Shown here piece after piece: positions 19,018-26,929 of a DNA stretch of 64,000 nt (its first letter is position 1; each line of letters starts with the position of its first letter). This DNA comes from Rhodopirellula baltica (GTDB lineage Bacteria > Planctomycetota > Planctomycetia > Pirellulales > Pirellulaceae), in contig PPHI01000096.1 of NCBI GenBank assembly GCA_002901265.1, positions 1 through 64,000 of the forward strand, in the 5' to 3' direction. Both the position numbers and the translations under genes were made by a program. The notes under the pieces are model-generated. The model was given only the letters and a program-made list of their open reading frames with translations, was not told the origin of the DNA and searched no databases.

Positions 19018-19281
19018 TGTTGAATTTGGTGAGCAAACGGAAGTCAATCGGTACGGAAACCAGCCGGTCTTGCTGGCGGTGCGAAGGTAACGGAGAGTGC
19101 CTGATTGGGGCAACTCATGGGAGCTTATTTCCCCTTCGAGTGGTTCACTACACGCCCTAGTCATGTGTTTCTAAAACACGGGCGTTTGGCGGGTGAGCGG
19201 AGTTGGCGATCTCTGGTAGGATCGTTGGTCGCGGCTACAGAGAATCCCCCCACAAGCACAGCCAACCCCGCAAGAGACGTG

Positions 19282-20139
19282 ATGCAGCAACTTACCCCCG
19301 AAGGACAGCGGATCGTGTCGGATCTTTCCCAGCGTTATGGTTTTAGCCCAGACGCGGTGACTCACATGCTGGTCGCGGTGCTTCACGGCAACGGCACGAT
19401 GGCCCAGTTTTGTCATCCCGAATTTGCCGGGTCCGGGCAATGGATGCGGGGCGGCATGTTGATGCTCGGCGACATGTTTAACAACGTGCTGAAGTCAAAC
19501 GTTGACGCACTTTGCAACGAGATCTCTCAGATCCTTGCCAACCAGCCAGGCTTACTTAGCACGGGCAGTTTTCAATCGCAAAGTCAAAGCGGAAGCGGGC
19601 AGCAGTCCCAAGCGACGGGCGCATCGCAGGCGACGTCGAGTCTATTTGTGCCAAATCCTGATGATCATTGGTGGCCAACGGAACTTGGGGCACCGACTTC
19701 GTTGGGGTCACAGAACAATGTTCGATACGCTTACTTCGCCGGTAATCGACGCCTAGCGGTCAAGACTGGTGATCAGGTTTGGGTCTACGACACGTTGGAT
19801 CATCAGATCGGAGGTTTTTCGCAGCAGCAAGGTGGCGGAAGTTCGATCGTCTTCAGTAGCCAGTATGGTACGATCAACCTGGCCACTTTGCCGGTGGTTT
19901 CCCAAAACGGACAGCCGCAGCAAGCAGCGCCGCCTTCAGTTGAGTCTGTGCAGCCAGCGTTCAATCCAGAGCCGGTTGCTGTGCGCCAATCGAGCGACGT
20001 CGAGGGGACGAATGCGATGCCTTCTCAAGGCGAAGACATCATTGACCAGATCGCTCGACTTGGTGAATTGAAAGACCGTGGCATTCTGACCGACGAGGAG
20101 TTCATCGCCAAGAAAACGCAGCTCCTCGAACGGCTTTAG
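19282..20139 (+). CDS. SHOCT-domain protein with Gln/Ser-rich linker
   Basis: From the ATG at 19282 the protein has 285 residues. The N-terminal region (about 1-85, LTPEGQRIVSDLSQRYGFSP) is predicted helical. A low-complexity linker follows (SFQSQSQSGSGQQSQATGAS), then a beta-rich middle and a C-terminal SHOCT helix pair (IIDQIARLGELKDRGILTDE, about 250-283). SHOCT motifs usually mediate oligomerisation. No enzymatic motif is seen. An earlier in-frame ATG at 19105 would add about 59 non-conserved-looking residues. Confidence 0.8.
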   Translation: MQQLTPEGQRIVSDLSQRYGFSPDAVTHMLVAVLHGNGTMAQFCHPEFAGSGQWMRGGMLMLGDMFNNVLKSNVDALCNEISQILANQPGLLSTGSFQSQSQSGSGQQSQATGASQATSSLFVPNPDDHWWPTELGAPTSLGSQNNVRYAYFAGNRRLAVKTGDQVWVYDTLDHQIGGFSQQQGGGSSIVFSSQYGTINLATLPVVSQNGQPQQAAPPSVESVQPAFNPEPVAVRQSSDVEGTNAMPSQGEDIIDQIARLGELKDRGILTDEEFIAKKTQLLERL

Positions 20140-20155
20140 CGCTCACCATTCGACT

Positions 20156-20956
20156 TCACGCGGGCGGATGCAGTAGTGGTTCAACGCTGACTTGCATTCC
20201 GATCAGTTCAACGGGCGCGCCAAACTGGGTGTAGACCGCGACATCGGCGGCATCGCGTCCGTAGGCGATCGCAATCCGTGCGCCGTCAAGGTTCGATTGA
20301 GTTGGGTCAAAGGTGTACCATCGGCCGCCCACGTAGGCCTCGAACCAAGCGTGTAAGTCCATCGGCGTAAGCGTTTGCAAATAACCTACGACCATGCGTG
20401 CTGGGATCGAAATAGCGCGGCACAGCGCGATGCCCAAGTGAGCCATGTCTCTGCAAACGGCCATCGATCGTTGGTTCACTTCGACGGCGCTGATGATTTG
20501 CTGCCCGGTGCCGGGGCGATAGTCTAGCGTTTGCCGGATGTAGTTCACGATCGCTTGGCATTGATCCCATCCGGGCGTTTGCTCTTGTGTCAGCGAAGCA
20601 GCCATTTCGGTGAATCGGTCGGATTCACAGAATCGACTGGGCAGCAAGAACGGTAGCGTTTCGACCGGCAGTTGCTCTGCTGGGACATAGGGTGCGCCTG
20701 GCATCGCGTCTGCTGCGTCGGCAGCCTGGATATCGGCGGCGGTGTGGATGGAAAACGGTCCAGCAGGCGCGACGATTCGCTGGCAAAGGTTTCCGAATGG
20801 GTCAGTGTATTCGACCGCCGGTACGGACGGTCGCAACGTGTACTGCTCGCGAGCGACCCACTGTTGCATCCCGCTACGCGGACGCAGCATGAAGAGAAAT
20901 GGGGTTGGAGCCGCGGCATCAAATTGCAGCGAACAAGACGCATGGACCCACATCAT
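20156..20956 (-). CDS. Transglutaminase-like cysteine-protease-fold protein
   Basis: The protein has 266 residues. The core has the Cys-His-Asp triad of the transglutaminase-like superfamily: C in [19 protein letters not shown] (about 177), H in [14 protein letters not shown] (about 213) and D in TFDPTQ (about 229). The N-terminal 90 residues match the beta-rich domain that usually precedes this fold in bacteria ([20 protein letters not shown]). There is no signal peptide, so it is likely cytoplasmic. Members act as peptidases or amidases, and the exact reaction here is unknown. Confidence 0.88.
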   Translation of the reverse strand: MMWVHASCSLQFDAAAPTPFLFMLRPRSGMQQWVAREQYTLRPSVPAVEYTDPFGNLCQRIVAPAGPFSIHTAADIQAADAADAMPGAPYVPAEQLPVETLPFLLPSRFCESDRFTEMAASLTQEQTPGWDQCQAIVNYIRQTLDYRPGTGQQIISAVEVNQRSMAVCRDMAHLGIALCRAISIPARMVVGYLQTLTPMDLHAWFEAYVGGRWYTFDPTQSNLDGARIAIAYGRDAADVAVYTQFGAPVELIGMQVSVEPLLHPPA

Positions 20957-21190
20957 GAACCTTGGGGGCAGGATAATTGAGAGACTCGCCAGCAGAGGAG
21001 ATCATAGCACCGATGCGGTCGAGCTAATCGGCAGCGTTCCAAAGTACGGACGACGCACCCGATCCAAGAGTGTAAATGCATACGTTATGCAAATGCAGGT
21101 CGCTACGGAATCAGGCTTGGCGAACGATCGCGGTCGACGGGACTGGGCATCGAATGGTCGGGCCGGCAGGCATAGCTGAAATGCCACAAA

Positions 21191-21226
21191 AAAAGCCCGT
21201 CGAACGAATCTGTTCGACGGGCTTTT
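21191..21226. terminator. Bidirectional terminator, probably the original tRNA-Gln terminator
   Basis: AAAAGCCCGTCGAAC (21191-21205) and GTTCGACGGGCTTTT (21212-21226) form a perfect 15-bp stem with a 6-base loop. A-runs and T-runs lie at the two ends. It sits 2 bases left of the left attachment repeat. Before insertion it would have directly followed the tRNA-Gln 3' end on the minus strand. Confidence 0.75.
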
Positions 21227-21227
21227 C

Positions 21228-21249
21228 AGCTACCCCGCTAGGACTTGAA
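21228..21249. other. Left attachment site (attL) of the tRNA-Gln island
   Basis: This 22-bp sequence (AGCTACCCCGCTAGGACTTG plus AA) is identical to 31702-31723. It is the 3' end of the tRNA-Gln gene: acceptor strand and part of the T-arm. Here it stands alone with no tRNA body. It marks the left boundary of a 10.5-kb insertion. Confidence 0.9.
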
Positions 21250-21299
21250 GCGTCTCGTTTGACGCGGCAATTTACGGGGGCAATCTTCTGACATTGGGC

Positions 21300-21322
21300 A
21301 AGCGGTGCAGAAAGCGGTGCAG
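21300..21322 (+). promoter_or_regulatory. Candidate left arm-type integrase sites
   Basis: Two tandem copies of AAGCGGTGCAG, separated by one A, start 51 bases inside attL. The same 23-base string recurs at 31592-31614 near the right end. Identical paired repeats at both ends of a tyrosine-recombinase element are expected of arm sites bound by the integrase N-terminal domain. Assignment rests on position and identity only. Confidence 0.6.
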
Positions 21323-21434
21323 TTGCAAAGACTGTCGACTCACATCAGCAACAAGAGGCTGCGGCAAATAACCGCAATAAAGGGCGATTGGTAGCAAATG
21401 ACGGTTGACCGCTCTTTGCCGATTGTTAGATTTG

Positions 21435-21590
21435 CTAGTGCCTGCAACAAGTTTGCGGGCAGGAAGCTAATGAGTTGCGTGAGATCACAGTATCGGGGCC
21501 GAACTGCGTTGGTTCGGTTTGTTGTTCCCGCCACTCAAACGCTTCCACCATGACTACTTGTGACGCTTCGTGCTCGCTCATCAGCGGCAT
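21435..21590 (-). CDS. Possible small protein, uncertain
   Basis: This 51-codon minus-strand frame encodes a hydrophilic, protein-like sequence (SEHEASQVVMVEAFEWREQQ) ending in SCPQTCCRH. It lies in the leftmost, otherwise empty part of the island, opposite to the main gene direction, where satellites often keep a repressor or accessory gene. No ribosome-binding site and no family could be recognised. The rest of 21250-21738 shows no other gene. Confidence 0.25.
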   Translation of the reverse strand: MPLMSEHEASQVVMVEAFEWREQQTEPTQFGPDTVISRNSLASCPQTCCRH

Positions 21591-21738
21591 GGGATCACAC
21601 CATTGGAAGTTTGAGCTTCGCGGCTGTTGCTTGTGCTTGCCTATACGGCAGTACGGGGCGGTTGTGAGGGGAACATTCTTTCGCCGGTGTTCCCATGCCA
21701 AGGCTGTGGACTCCGGTTACCCAAGGAGACCACGGACG

Positions 21739-21951
21739 ATGAAGACGGAAGTACAACCGCTTGCACACAAGACTTCTGCCGCTGCACGGATCCTTTCTGT
21801 CAGCACAAGAACGCTCTACGACTTAACAGCACCTCGCGGCCCAATTCGAGCGGTCCGCATTAAGAAGGGGTTGCTGTATCCACACTCCGAGCTTGAACGC
21901 TTCTTGGCGGAAGGGCTCGCTGCGTGTGTCTCTGAGGAAGGCCAGAAATAA
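21739..21951 (+). CDS. Excisionase/MerR-type small HTH DNA-binding protein
   Basis: The protein has 70 residues. AAGGAGA (21723-21729) lies 9 bases before the ATG, a strong site by the standards of this window. The sequence HKTSAAARILSVSTRTLYDL is a winged-helix/MerR-type recognition helix as in excisionase-family proteins. KKGLLYPHSELERFLAEGL is the usual wing and C-terminal helix. It probably acts as directionality factor for the integrase or as an early regulator. It is the first gene of the left-to-right block. Confidence 0.8.
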   Translation: MKTEVQPLAHKTSAAARILSVSTRTLYDLTAPRGPIRAVRIKKGLLYPHSELERFLAEGLAACVSEEGQK

Positions 21952-21956
21952 AACGA

Positions 21957-21987
21957 GCCCGTTCCAGTGGCGTAAACCGGAACGGGC
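21957..21987 (+). terminator. Hairpin between the HTH gene and the helicase gene
   Basis: GCCCGTTCC (21957-21965) pairs with GGAACGGGC (21979-21987) across 13 bases, starting 6 bases after the HTH stop. There is no T-tract, so it may be an attenuator or processing stem rather than a full terminator. Confidence 0.4.
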
Positions 21988-22031
21988 CCAAATCGTTTGC
22001 TTTCTGGACGACAAACGGAGGTAGGCACATT

Positions 22032-23264
22032 ATGGCGGGGGCCATCGCGGAATCAAGCCGCATCACTGCGATTGATGCACCTTGGGATTACTACGCGGAT
22101 GACTTGCTCCTTTCGGTAACTCACCGAATCGAGAACGTTATCAGGCTGGAACAATCCAAGGATGAGCCAAGTTTCTTGGCAAGCCAGACGTTTGACCGAA
22201 TCGTCAAACTGTACTTTCAAGCGTTCGACATGGCACTGAGCCGCGGGGCGGGCGTTGTCAGCCTTGGCGATAGGCTCCACACAAGCGACGGCGAAATCCA
22301 AGGGCGTCTTGAATCGTTCGAGGATCACTTTCAGCTTGGCGGCGGAATCCTTTCGTTGTGGCATGAAGAACGGGGAACGAAGCTTGCCCAGTCTGAGTTC
22401 TTATCCAATGGTGCCGACCTTCTCGACGACGTGGTGAACGGCATGTTGGCCGGCAAGGCCGACGCGTTGTTTGATTGCGGCGAAGCGTTGGAAGACATCG
22501 AGATTGGCCCAGGGCTACTGACCATCATCGGGGCACCGCCTGGACGCGGAAAGACCGCATTGGCACTGCAAGCCGTCTATGAGGCGGTCAGTCGGCAGGA
22601 TGGACTTCAAGCCGTTGTTGCGTCTTTGGAAGTGTCCCCCGCGACATTGCTCAAACGGCGGTTGGCGGCGTTGCTCGGCGTGTCGTTTGACTCCATCCGG
22701 TTCAACCGCCTGACGGAATCACAGCGGCAAAAGCTTTTGAAGCTGGACGACTTCCGGCGGACCTTGCAGAGCGTTGGTTTTCTGAAACCGGAGCGTTCTG
22801 GACTCGGCGACCTGGAAACCATGTTGCAGGAGTTCGACCGGCCTGGATTGTTGCTCATGGATTACATCCAGCTTTTCGGGGCGGAGTCAGCAACGGCGGC
22901 GGAACGCGGGGCCGCAACGATGGCGACTGCCCGGCGATTCTGCGAACGCGGCTGGGCCGTGGTAGGCGTCTCGGCGGTTGCGCGGGCCAGCTATGGCAAA
23001 GGAGGCGTTGGAAGCTTCCGAGACACGTCAGCAGTGGAGTACAGCGGCACATCGTGCTATCTGCTTGAAGAAGCCACCGAGTACGAGGACGAAGACAACA
23101 AGCCCGCCGTGCGTGACATGGTGCTGCGATGCTTGAAGAACCGCAACGGAGCCCTGAAAAGCATCCCTCTGACGTTCGACGGGCCTCAAATGAAATTCAG
23201 TCGGCAGCTCAACTTCTCACCGGAATTGGAGAAGTGGAACGGGACGGACAACGAGGGCTTTTGA
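22032..23264 (+). CDS. DnaB-like RecA-fold replicative ATPase
   Basis: The protein has 410 residues. A GGAGG site (22017-22021) lies 10 bases before the ATG. Residues 1-145 are helical and resemble the DnaB N-terminal/linker region only loosely. Residues about 160-390 are the DnaB-type RecA-fold ATPase: Walker A GAPPGRGKT (167-175), Walker B LLLMDYIQLF (about 275), and a glutamine/sensor region in GVSAVARASYG. At 410 residues it is a little shorter than chromosomal DnaB. It likely loads at or unwinds the element's own origin, fitting the adjacent Rep candidate and iterons. The stop overlaps the next start (TGATG). Confidence 0.85.
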   Translation: MAGAIAESSRITAIDAPWDYYADDLLLSVTHRIENVIRLEQSKDEPSFLASQTFDRIVKLYFQAFDMALSRGAGVVSLGDRLHTSDGEIQGRLESFEDHFQLGGGILSLWHEERGTKLAQSEFLSNGADLLDDVVNGMLAGKADALFDCGEALEDIEIGPGLLTIIGAPPGRGKTALALQAVYEAVSRQDGLQAVVASLEVSPATLLKRRLAALLGVSFDSIRFNRLTESQRQKLLKLDDFRRTLQSVGFLKPERSGLGDLETMLQEFDRPGLLLMDYIQLFGAESATAAERGAATMATARRFCERGWAVVGVSAVARASYGKGGVGSFRDTSAVEYSGTSCYLLEEATEYEDEDNKPAVRDMVLRCLKNRNGALKSIPLTFDGPQMKFSRQLNFSPELEKWNGTDNEGF

Positions 23265-23629
23265 TGGAACGGACACCGCTACCCCGCTCAAACAAAGGCA
23301 AGAGCGCAAGACGCTGGACGGATGGGCGTCGACTCCAAGACGAAGTTATCCCCACACTACCGAACGCCGGTTGCGTTGCCGTCTTCTGGGCTTGCTGGTT
23401 CAACGCCGAGTACACCGAGCGTGGTCACTTGGTCTTTGACCTGACCAGCACGCAGCTAGCACCCCTCGCCGGACAGAACGCCCGGTCGGTTGAAAGGCAT
23501 CTCCAGACGCTTACCAACGGGGGTGTTTTTGCGACCAGAAAGGGAGGTTGCAACAAGGGCGGAAGGGCACTCGGAGCGGAACGCCGAATCACTTTTCAGC
23601 CATTCAAAAACCTACGCACTACTGCGTAG
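23264..23629 (+). CDS. Putative replication initiator or winged-helix DNA-binding protein
   Basis: The protein has 121 residues, coupled to the helicase gene by a one-base TGATG overlap. A basic N-terminus (PLPRSNKGKSARRWTDGRRL) precedes a helical winged-helix-like region (TSTQLAPLAGQNARSVERHL, then QTLTNGGVFATRKGG). This matches the domain used by small replication initiators and by plasmid helix-turn-helix proteins. The last codons (cta cgc act act gcg tag) lie inside the first CCTACGCA iteron element, so origin and gene end overlap. No Rep family can be assigned with certainty. Confidence 0.6.
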   Translation: MERTPLPRSNKGKSARRWTDGRRLQDEVIPTLPNAGCVAVFWACWFNAEYTERGHLVFDLTSTQLAPLAGQNARSVERHLQTLTNGGVFATRKGGCNKGGRALGAERRITFQPFKNLRTTA

Positions 23630-23708
23630 GTATCGGAAAAAAAACCTACGCAGAATCGACACTAAACCTACGCAGAATCGACAGTAAACCTACGCAGTAC
23701 TGCGTACC
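23611..23708 (+). repeat. Iteron array, candidate replication origin
   Basis: CCTACGCA occurs at 23611, 23645, 23667 and 23689. The last three are spaced exactly 22 bp within units starting AAACCTACGCAGAATCGACA. The outer elements are palindromic: CCTACGCA-CTAC-TGCGTAGG (23611-23630) and TACGCAGTACTGCGTA (23691-23706). Direct repeats with a two-turn period flanked by inverted copies, next to Rep and helicase genes, are the pattern of an iteron-controlled origin with autorepression. Confidence 0.75.
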
Positions 23709-23780
23709 TCTCATAGACAAAGGCATTACGAGGTCGTTTTTGACGCTTCGCTAAACGCCGTCGTAAGTGGATGAAAAATC

Positions 23781-23948
23781 ATGAAGGACCGACCCGGTTT
23801 CCGCATCGAATTGCAAGCCGACTCACCGGACGATCGGCGGACCATTCGGGAGCTTCGCCACATCATCAAAGCGTTGCTTCGCGGCTATCACTTTCGATGC
23901 CTGGCCATCCGGGCACTCGAAAATACCACTGAGGAAAATAAAACGTAA
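23781..23948 (+). CDS. Small conserved planctomycete-type protein
   Basis: The protein has 55 residues. The segments FRIELQADSPDDRRTIRELR and HIIKALLRGYHFRCLAIRAL resemble, from memory, a very short protein family that recurs in planctomycete mobile regions (a pattern like ...RLRRxLKALLRxYGLRC...). Its role is unknown. It starts 73 bases after the iterons, so it may be regulated from them. The fit to a known pattern, rather than length, is the main support. Confidence 0.6.
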   Translation: MKDRPGFRIELQADSPDDRRTIRELRHIIKALLRGYHFRCLAIRALENTTEENKT

Positions 23949-24092
23949 ATATTTTCCGTGGCTGGATTCTTGGTGTCGCTGCTTCTCGCTGCAATCTGCC
24001 GAGCAACACCCGACCTCACACCTATCGCAATGTTTGACAGTTCCCGATTGTCGGTAACGATACCGCAATCGACCGCAAGCAAGAGAGCACAC

Positions 24093-24467
24093 ATGGACGA
24101 CCAGGAACTACCAATCGAACGCCCGAAGCTTGGCATCATGTTGCCGAGATTCACTGAGCAAGAATTGGCGATGCTCGGTGAAGCACTTTGCATCGAAATG
24201 GCAAACCACCGCGAGTATTGCCAGTGGTTGCTGAACATGGTCTTCAAGGAAGTCCATCGACGCCAAACACCAGGCACCGAAGCAGAGATGGAAGTGACGC
24301 CGATCTGGGGTGCAACCGAGATGGGGCCCGTTCTTCTGGGGTCTTACATCTTTCTGCGTATTGCGTTCCCTGATCGTGTTCACGAGTTCTTGGAAGCTGT
24401 TGATATGCACATCGTCGCAAGTTCGATTTCACTGCTCAACCAAATCGGAGCCCAGCAAAGTGCCTGA
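24093..24467 (+). CDS. Hypothetical island protein
   Basis: The protein has 124 residues. The ATG at 24093 is preferred to the open frame back to 23958. The sequence is mostly helical and acidic (FTEQELAMLGEALCIEMANH) with a hydrophobic centre (MGPVLLGSYIFLRIAF). I recognise no family. The stop overlaps the following GTG start by 8 bases, indicating coexpression with the AlpA-type regulator. Confidence 0.65.
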   Translation: MDDQELPIERPKLGIMLPRFTEQELAMLGEALCIEMANHREYCQWLLNMVFKEVHRRQTPGTEAEMEVTPIWGATEMGPVLLGSYIFLRIAFPDRVHEFLEAVDMHIVASSISLLNQIGAQQSA

Positions 24468-24678
24468 TAACGATCGCTTCATCGAAGCCCCTGAAATCCT
24501 GGAAACGCTTGGCTTTTCCGATGACACGCTTTACCGCCTCATTGCTACCGGCAAGTTCCCTAAGCCCCTGCGGCTTGGCATTCGCAAGCGAGTTTGGTTG
24601 CGTGCAACCTTTGAACAACACATTCAAGACGCGGACCCAAACCGCGACGAAACTTCCGAAGCCAAACAGGAGGCTTGA
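24460..24678 (+). CDS. AlpA-type phage regulator/excisionase-like HTH protein
   Basis: The protein has 72 residues with a GTG start inside the end of the preceding gene. The block ILETLGFSDDTLYRLIATGK, followed by FPKPLRLGIRKRVWLRATFE, is the AlpA winged-helix signature. AlpA-family proteins activate excision or late gene expression in phages and satellites. Its place directly before the structural block suggests control of the capsid genes. The stop is 4 bases before the next ATG. Confidence 0.85.
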   Translation: MPDNDRFIEAPEILETLGFSDDTLYRLIATGKFPKPLRLGIRKRVWLRATFEQHIQDADPNRDETSEAKQEA

Positions 24679-24681
24679 CCA

Positions 24682-25140
24682 ATGGACGGTTTGCAAAATG
24701 CAAAGTTTGTGCAGGTGATTGCACCCGGTGCGATTGTTGACAACGCATCGTTCACGACTGCCGAGATTGATACGGCGGGCTATGACTACCTGACGCTGAT
24801 TTGCAACGTCGGGGCCACCGATATCGCAATGGCAGCGATGAAGCTTCAAGCGAGTCACGAAACAGGAACCGGGTTCGTCGACGTTGACGGGCTCGACATG
24901 GACGGCGATACGGACGCATTCGGCGGTACCGCAGCACTCCCAAGTGCAACCGATGACAACTCGCTGGTTGTCTTCCAAGCGGACTTGAAGAAGGGCAACT
25001 ATCGCTACTGGGATCTGGTTGCCACGGCTGGCGACGGGTCGACCGGAACCTACCTCTCTGTCGTCGCGATTTTGACCGAAGGCGAGCGGGCACCGAACAC
25101 GGCCGCACAGTACGGCGTTGAAACTTTGTTGCGGAACTAA
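24682..25140 (+). CDS. Putative virion-associated protein upstream of the capsid gene
   Basis: The protein has 152 residues. The sequence is beta-rich and acidic (TAEIDTAGYDYLTLICNVGA; VFQADLKKGNYRYWDLVATA), the composition of head-decoration or adaptor proteins. It is 14 bases upstream of the major capsid gene. This position and composition suggest a structural role, but I cannot name the family. Confidence 0.6.
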   Translation: MDGLQNAKFVQVIAPGAIVDNASFTTAEIDTAGYDYLTLICNVGATDIAMAAMKLQASHETGTGFVDVDGLDMDGDTDAFGGTAALPSATDDNSLVVFQADLKKGNYRYWDLVATAGDGSTGTYLSVVAILTEGERAPNTAAQYGVETLLRN

Positions 25141-25154
25141 GGGGAATTGGCGAA

Positions 25155-26459
25155 ATGATTAAGACGCTGAATAGCAAAGAACTACGTGAGGAAATCCGCG
25201 AACTCGAAGCACGCGCCCTGGCGATTGGCCAGCTGGCGGAAGCGGAGGACCGAGATTTAACCGCACGGGAGCAAGCGGAGTTTGACTCCATTTGCGGCAA
25301 GGGTGACCCCAATTCGGCGAACTATGTTCCCGGCGAAATCGACAACCTACAACAAGATTTGGTCCGGGCAGTGAACCGTGATAAGGTCCAAGCCAAGATT
25401 TTGTCGGACCGAGTGGCGTCGGGGCAAGTTCGTTTTGCGAGTGACGAAAACACCCGCAGCGAGAAATGGCAAGTCAACGCCCAGGGCAACCGCTACGCAA
25501 TCCTGGACAAGCAGGACCGCTTTGCCGATTACGTCAGCACTCCATGCAAAGACGCATTTGGACACGCGGTACTTGCTTACGCTTTTGGGCCTTCACGAGA
25601 CACGCCCGAAGGCGTGGTCAACCTTATGCGTGAAGGCAGCGGAGCCGCAGGCGGTTACACCGTTCCAGAACAAATGCTGGGCGAAGTGATCGACTTGGCG
25701 CGTGCAAAGTCTGTCCTGATGGATGCAGGCGTGCGGACGGTTGCGATGACAAGCGACTCGATGAATATCCCTACGCTTGAATCGGACGTTGACGTTGAGC
25801 TACGCGGCGAAGGTGAAGCTATCAGCTTCTCCGAAGTGACGATTGGACAACGCAAGCTGTCGACTCGAACGGCTGGGTCTATCACGAAGTGTTCACGTGA
25901 GCTTTGGGAAGACTCGCCGACCCTCCTTGCCGCACAGTTGCAAAACTGGATGGCAACTCAAATGGCCAAGCAAATCGACTCCATCGGCTTGAATGGCTAC
26001 ACGTCGAAGCCGCATGGATTCTTTGGGACCGAGGGCATCAACTCGACGGATTCGATTGGCGATATCGACTGGGTGGACGTGTCCTCAGCGGTGACGCGAA
26101 TCCGCGTGAACAATCACGAGCCGACCAGCTTCGTCATGCACCCAACCGTGCACGATGCATTGTTCAACATCGAAACCGGTGATGGGGAGAACTCGGCACG
26201 CGGTTGGCTGGAAGCACCGCCAACGATTCGGGGCAAGCAGTATCTTCCGACGACCAATTGCCCAGCGGGCAAGATGGCAATCGGAGACTTCTCCAAATAC
26301 TTCATGGGTGTTCGCACTGGCATCGTTATCGAGGTCAGCCGCGAAGCTGGAAACGCTTTCCAGAACCATGAAGTCTACATCAAGGCGACTGCCCGCTTTG
26401 ACTTTGTGAGCGTCGATGATACGGCGTTCGAAATCCTGACCGGTATCACCGTCAGCTAG
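25155..26459 (+). CDS. HK97-fold phage major capsid protein
   Basis: The protein has 434 residues. AAGGGG lies about 10 bases before the ATG. Residues 1-75 are a charged coiled coil (LNSKELREEIRELEARALAI), equivalent to the delta/scaffold domain removed during HK97 maturation. The core from about 150 has the family blocks AGGYTVPEQMLGEVIDLARA, SDSMNIPTLESDVDVELRGE, WMATQMAKQIDSIGLNG and RTGIVIEVSREAGNAFQNHE. No maturation protease gene is visible in the element, so the delta region may be retained or removed by a helper enzyme. Confidence 0.92.
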   Translation: MIKTLNSKELREEIRELEARALAIGQLAEAEDRDLTAREQAEFDSICGKGDPNSANYVPGEIDNLQQDLVRAVNRDKVQAKILSDRVASGQVRFASDENTRSEKWQVNAQGNRYAILDKQDRFADYVSTPCKDAFGHAVLAYAFGPSRDTPEGVVNLMREGSGAAGGYTVPEQMLGEVIDLARAKSVLMDAGVRTVAMTSDSMNIPTLESDVDVELRGEGEAISFSEVTIGQRKLSTRTAGSITKCSRELWEDSPTLLAAQLQNWMATQMAKQIDSIGLNGYTSKPHGFFGTEGINSTDSIGDIDWVDVSSAVTRIRVNNHEPTSFVMHPTVHDALFNIETGDGENSARGWLEAPPTIRGKQYLPTTNCPAGKMAIGDFSKYFMGVRTGIVIEVSREAGNAFQNHEVYIKATARFDFVSVDDTAFEILTGITVS

Positions 26460-26525
26460 CGAACCTCTCTGTCTAGCAACTCGTTGTTGCTCGGCGTTCT
26501 TGGCTGGCTGCACTAGGGAAACCTG

Positions 26526-26813
26526 ATGCAGTCAGCCTTTCAATTCAACGGTGAGGCTATGGCATTACTCGACCAAGCGGTTTTGAGTGCGTTCAACGGG
26601 AACGAGGCAATTGGGCTCGACGACATCGTGAGTCATTGTGCAAAGCCCGATGACATCGAACAAATGCGGCCAGCGGTTGAAATCATCATCAACCAGTTGG
26701 TTGCACGCAATGTTGTTTACAGCGTAAGCGTTTGCCCTGGATTGTTTGTGCTCGCACCGAAGCACAGGCCAGCAGCAACCAGCAACGTGCAGCGTGGACG
26801 CATCAGGGGATGA
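26526..26813 (+). CDS. Hypothetical small protein between capsid and tape-measure genes
   Basis: The protein has 95 residues. The middle (LDDIVSHCAKPDDIEQMRPA, then VEIIINQLVARNVVYSVSVC) looks like a small winged-helix fold. The tail is basic (RPAATSNVQRGRIRG). It might be a head-tail connector or a DNA-binding protein. No family is recognised. Confidence 0.5.
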   Translation: MQSAFQFNGEAMALLDQAVLSAFNGNEAIGLDDIVSHCAKPDDIEQMRPAVEIIINQLVARNVVYSVSVCPGLFVLAPKHRPAATSNVQRGRIRG

Positions 26814-26929
26814 GAGACACCGGGGGGGCGTTTTTTCTGAGGGGTCGAAAGGCCACGACCTATCGTTGTCCCTTTCCGTCCGTGCGTGCATCAAAATGAT
26901 TTTTTTCGAACAGGTGTTCAGGTAGTCCG

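Noticed and set aside
21475-21738. N-terminal extension of the first island HTH protein
   Set aside because: The extension is Cys/Ser-rich without protein character. A strong ribosome-binding site places the start at 21739.
23608-23710. CRISPR array
   Set aside because: The 22-bp periodic units have no separate spacers, number only three or four, and lie beside Rep and helicase genes, so an iteron origin is the better reading.
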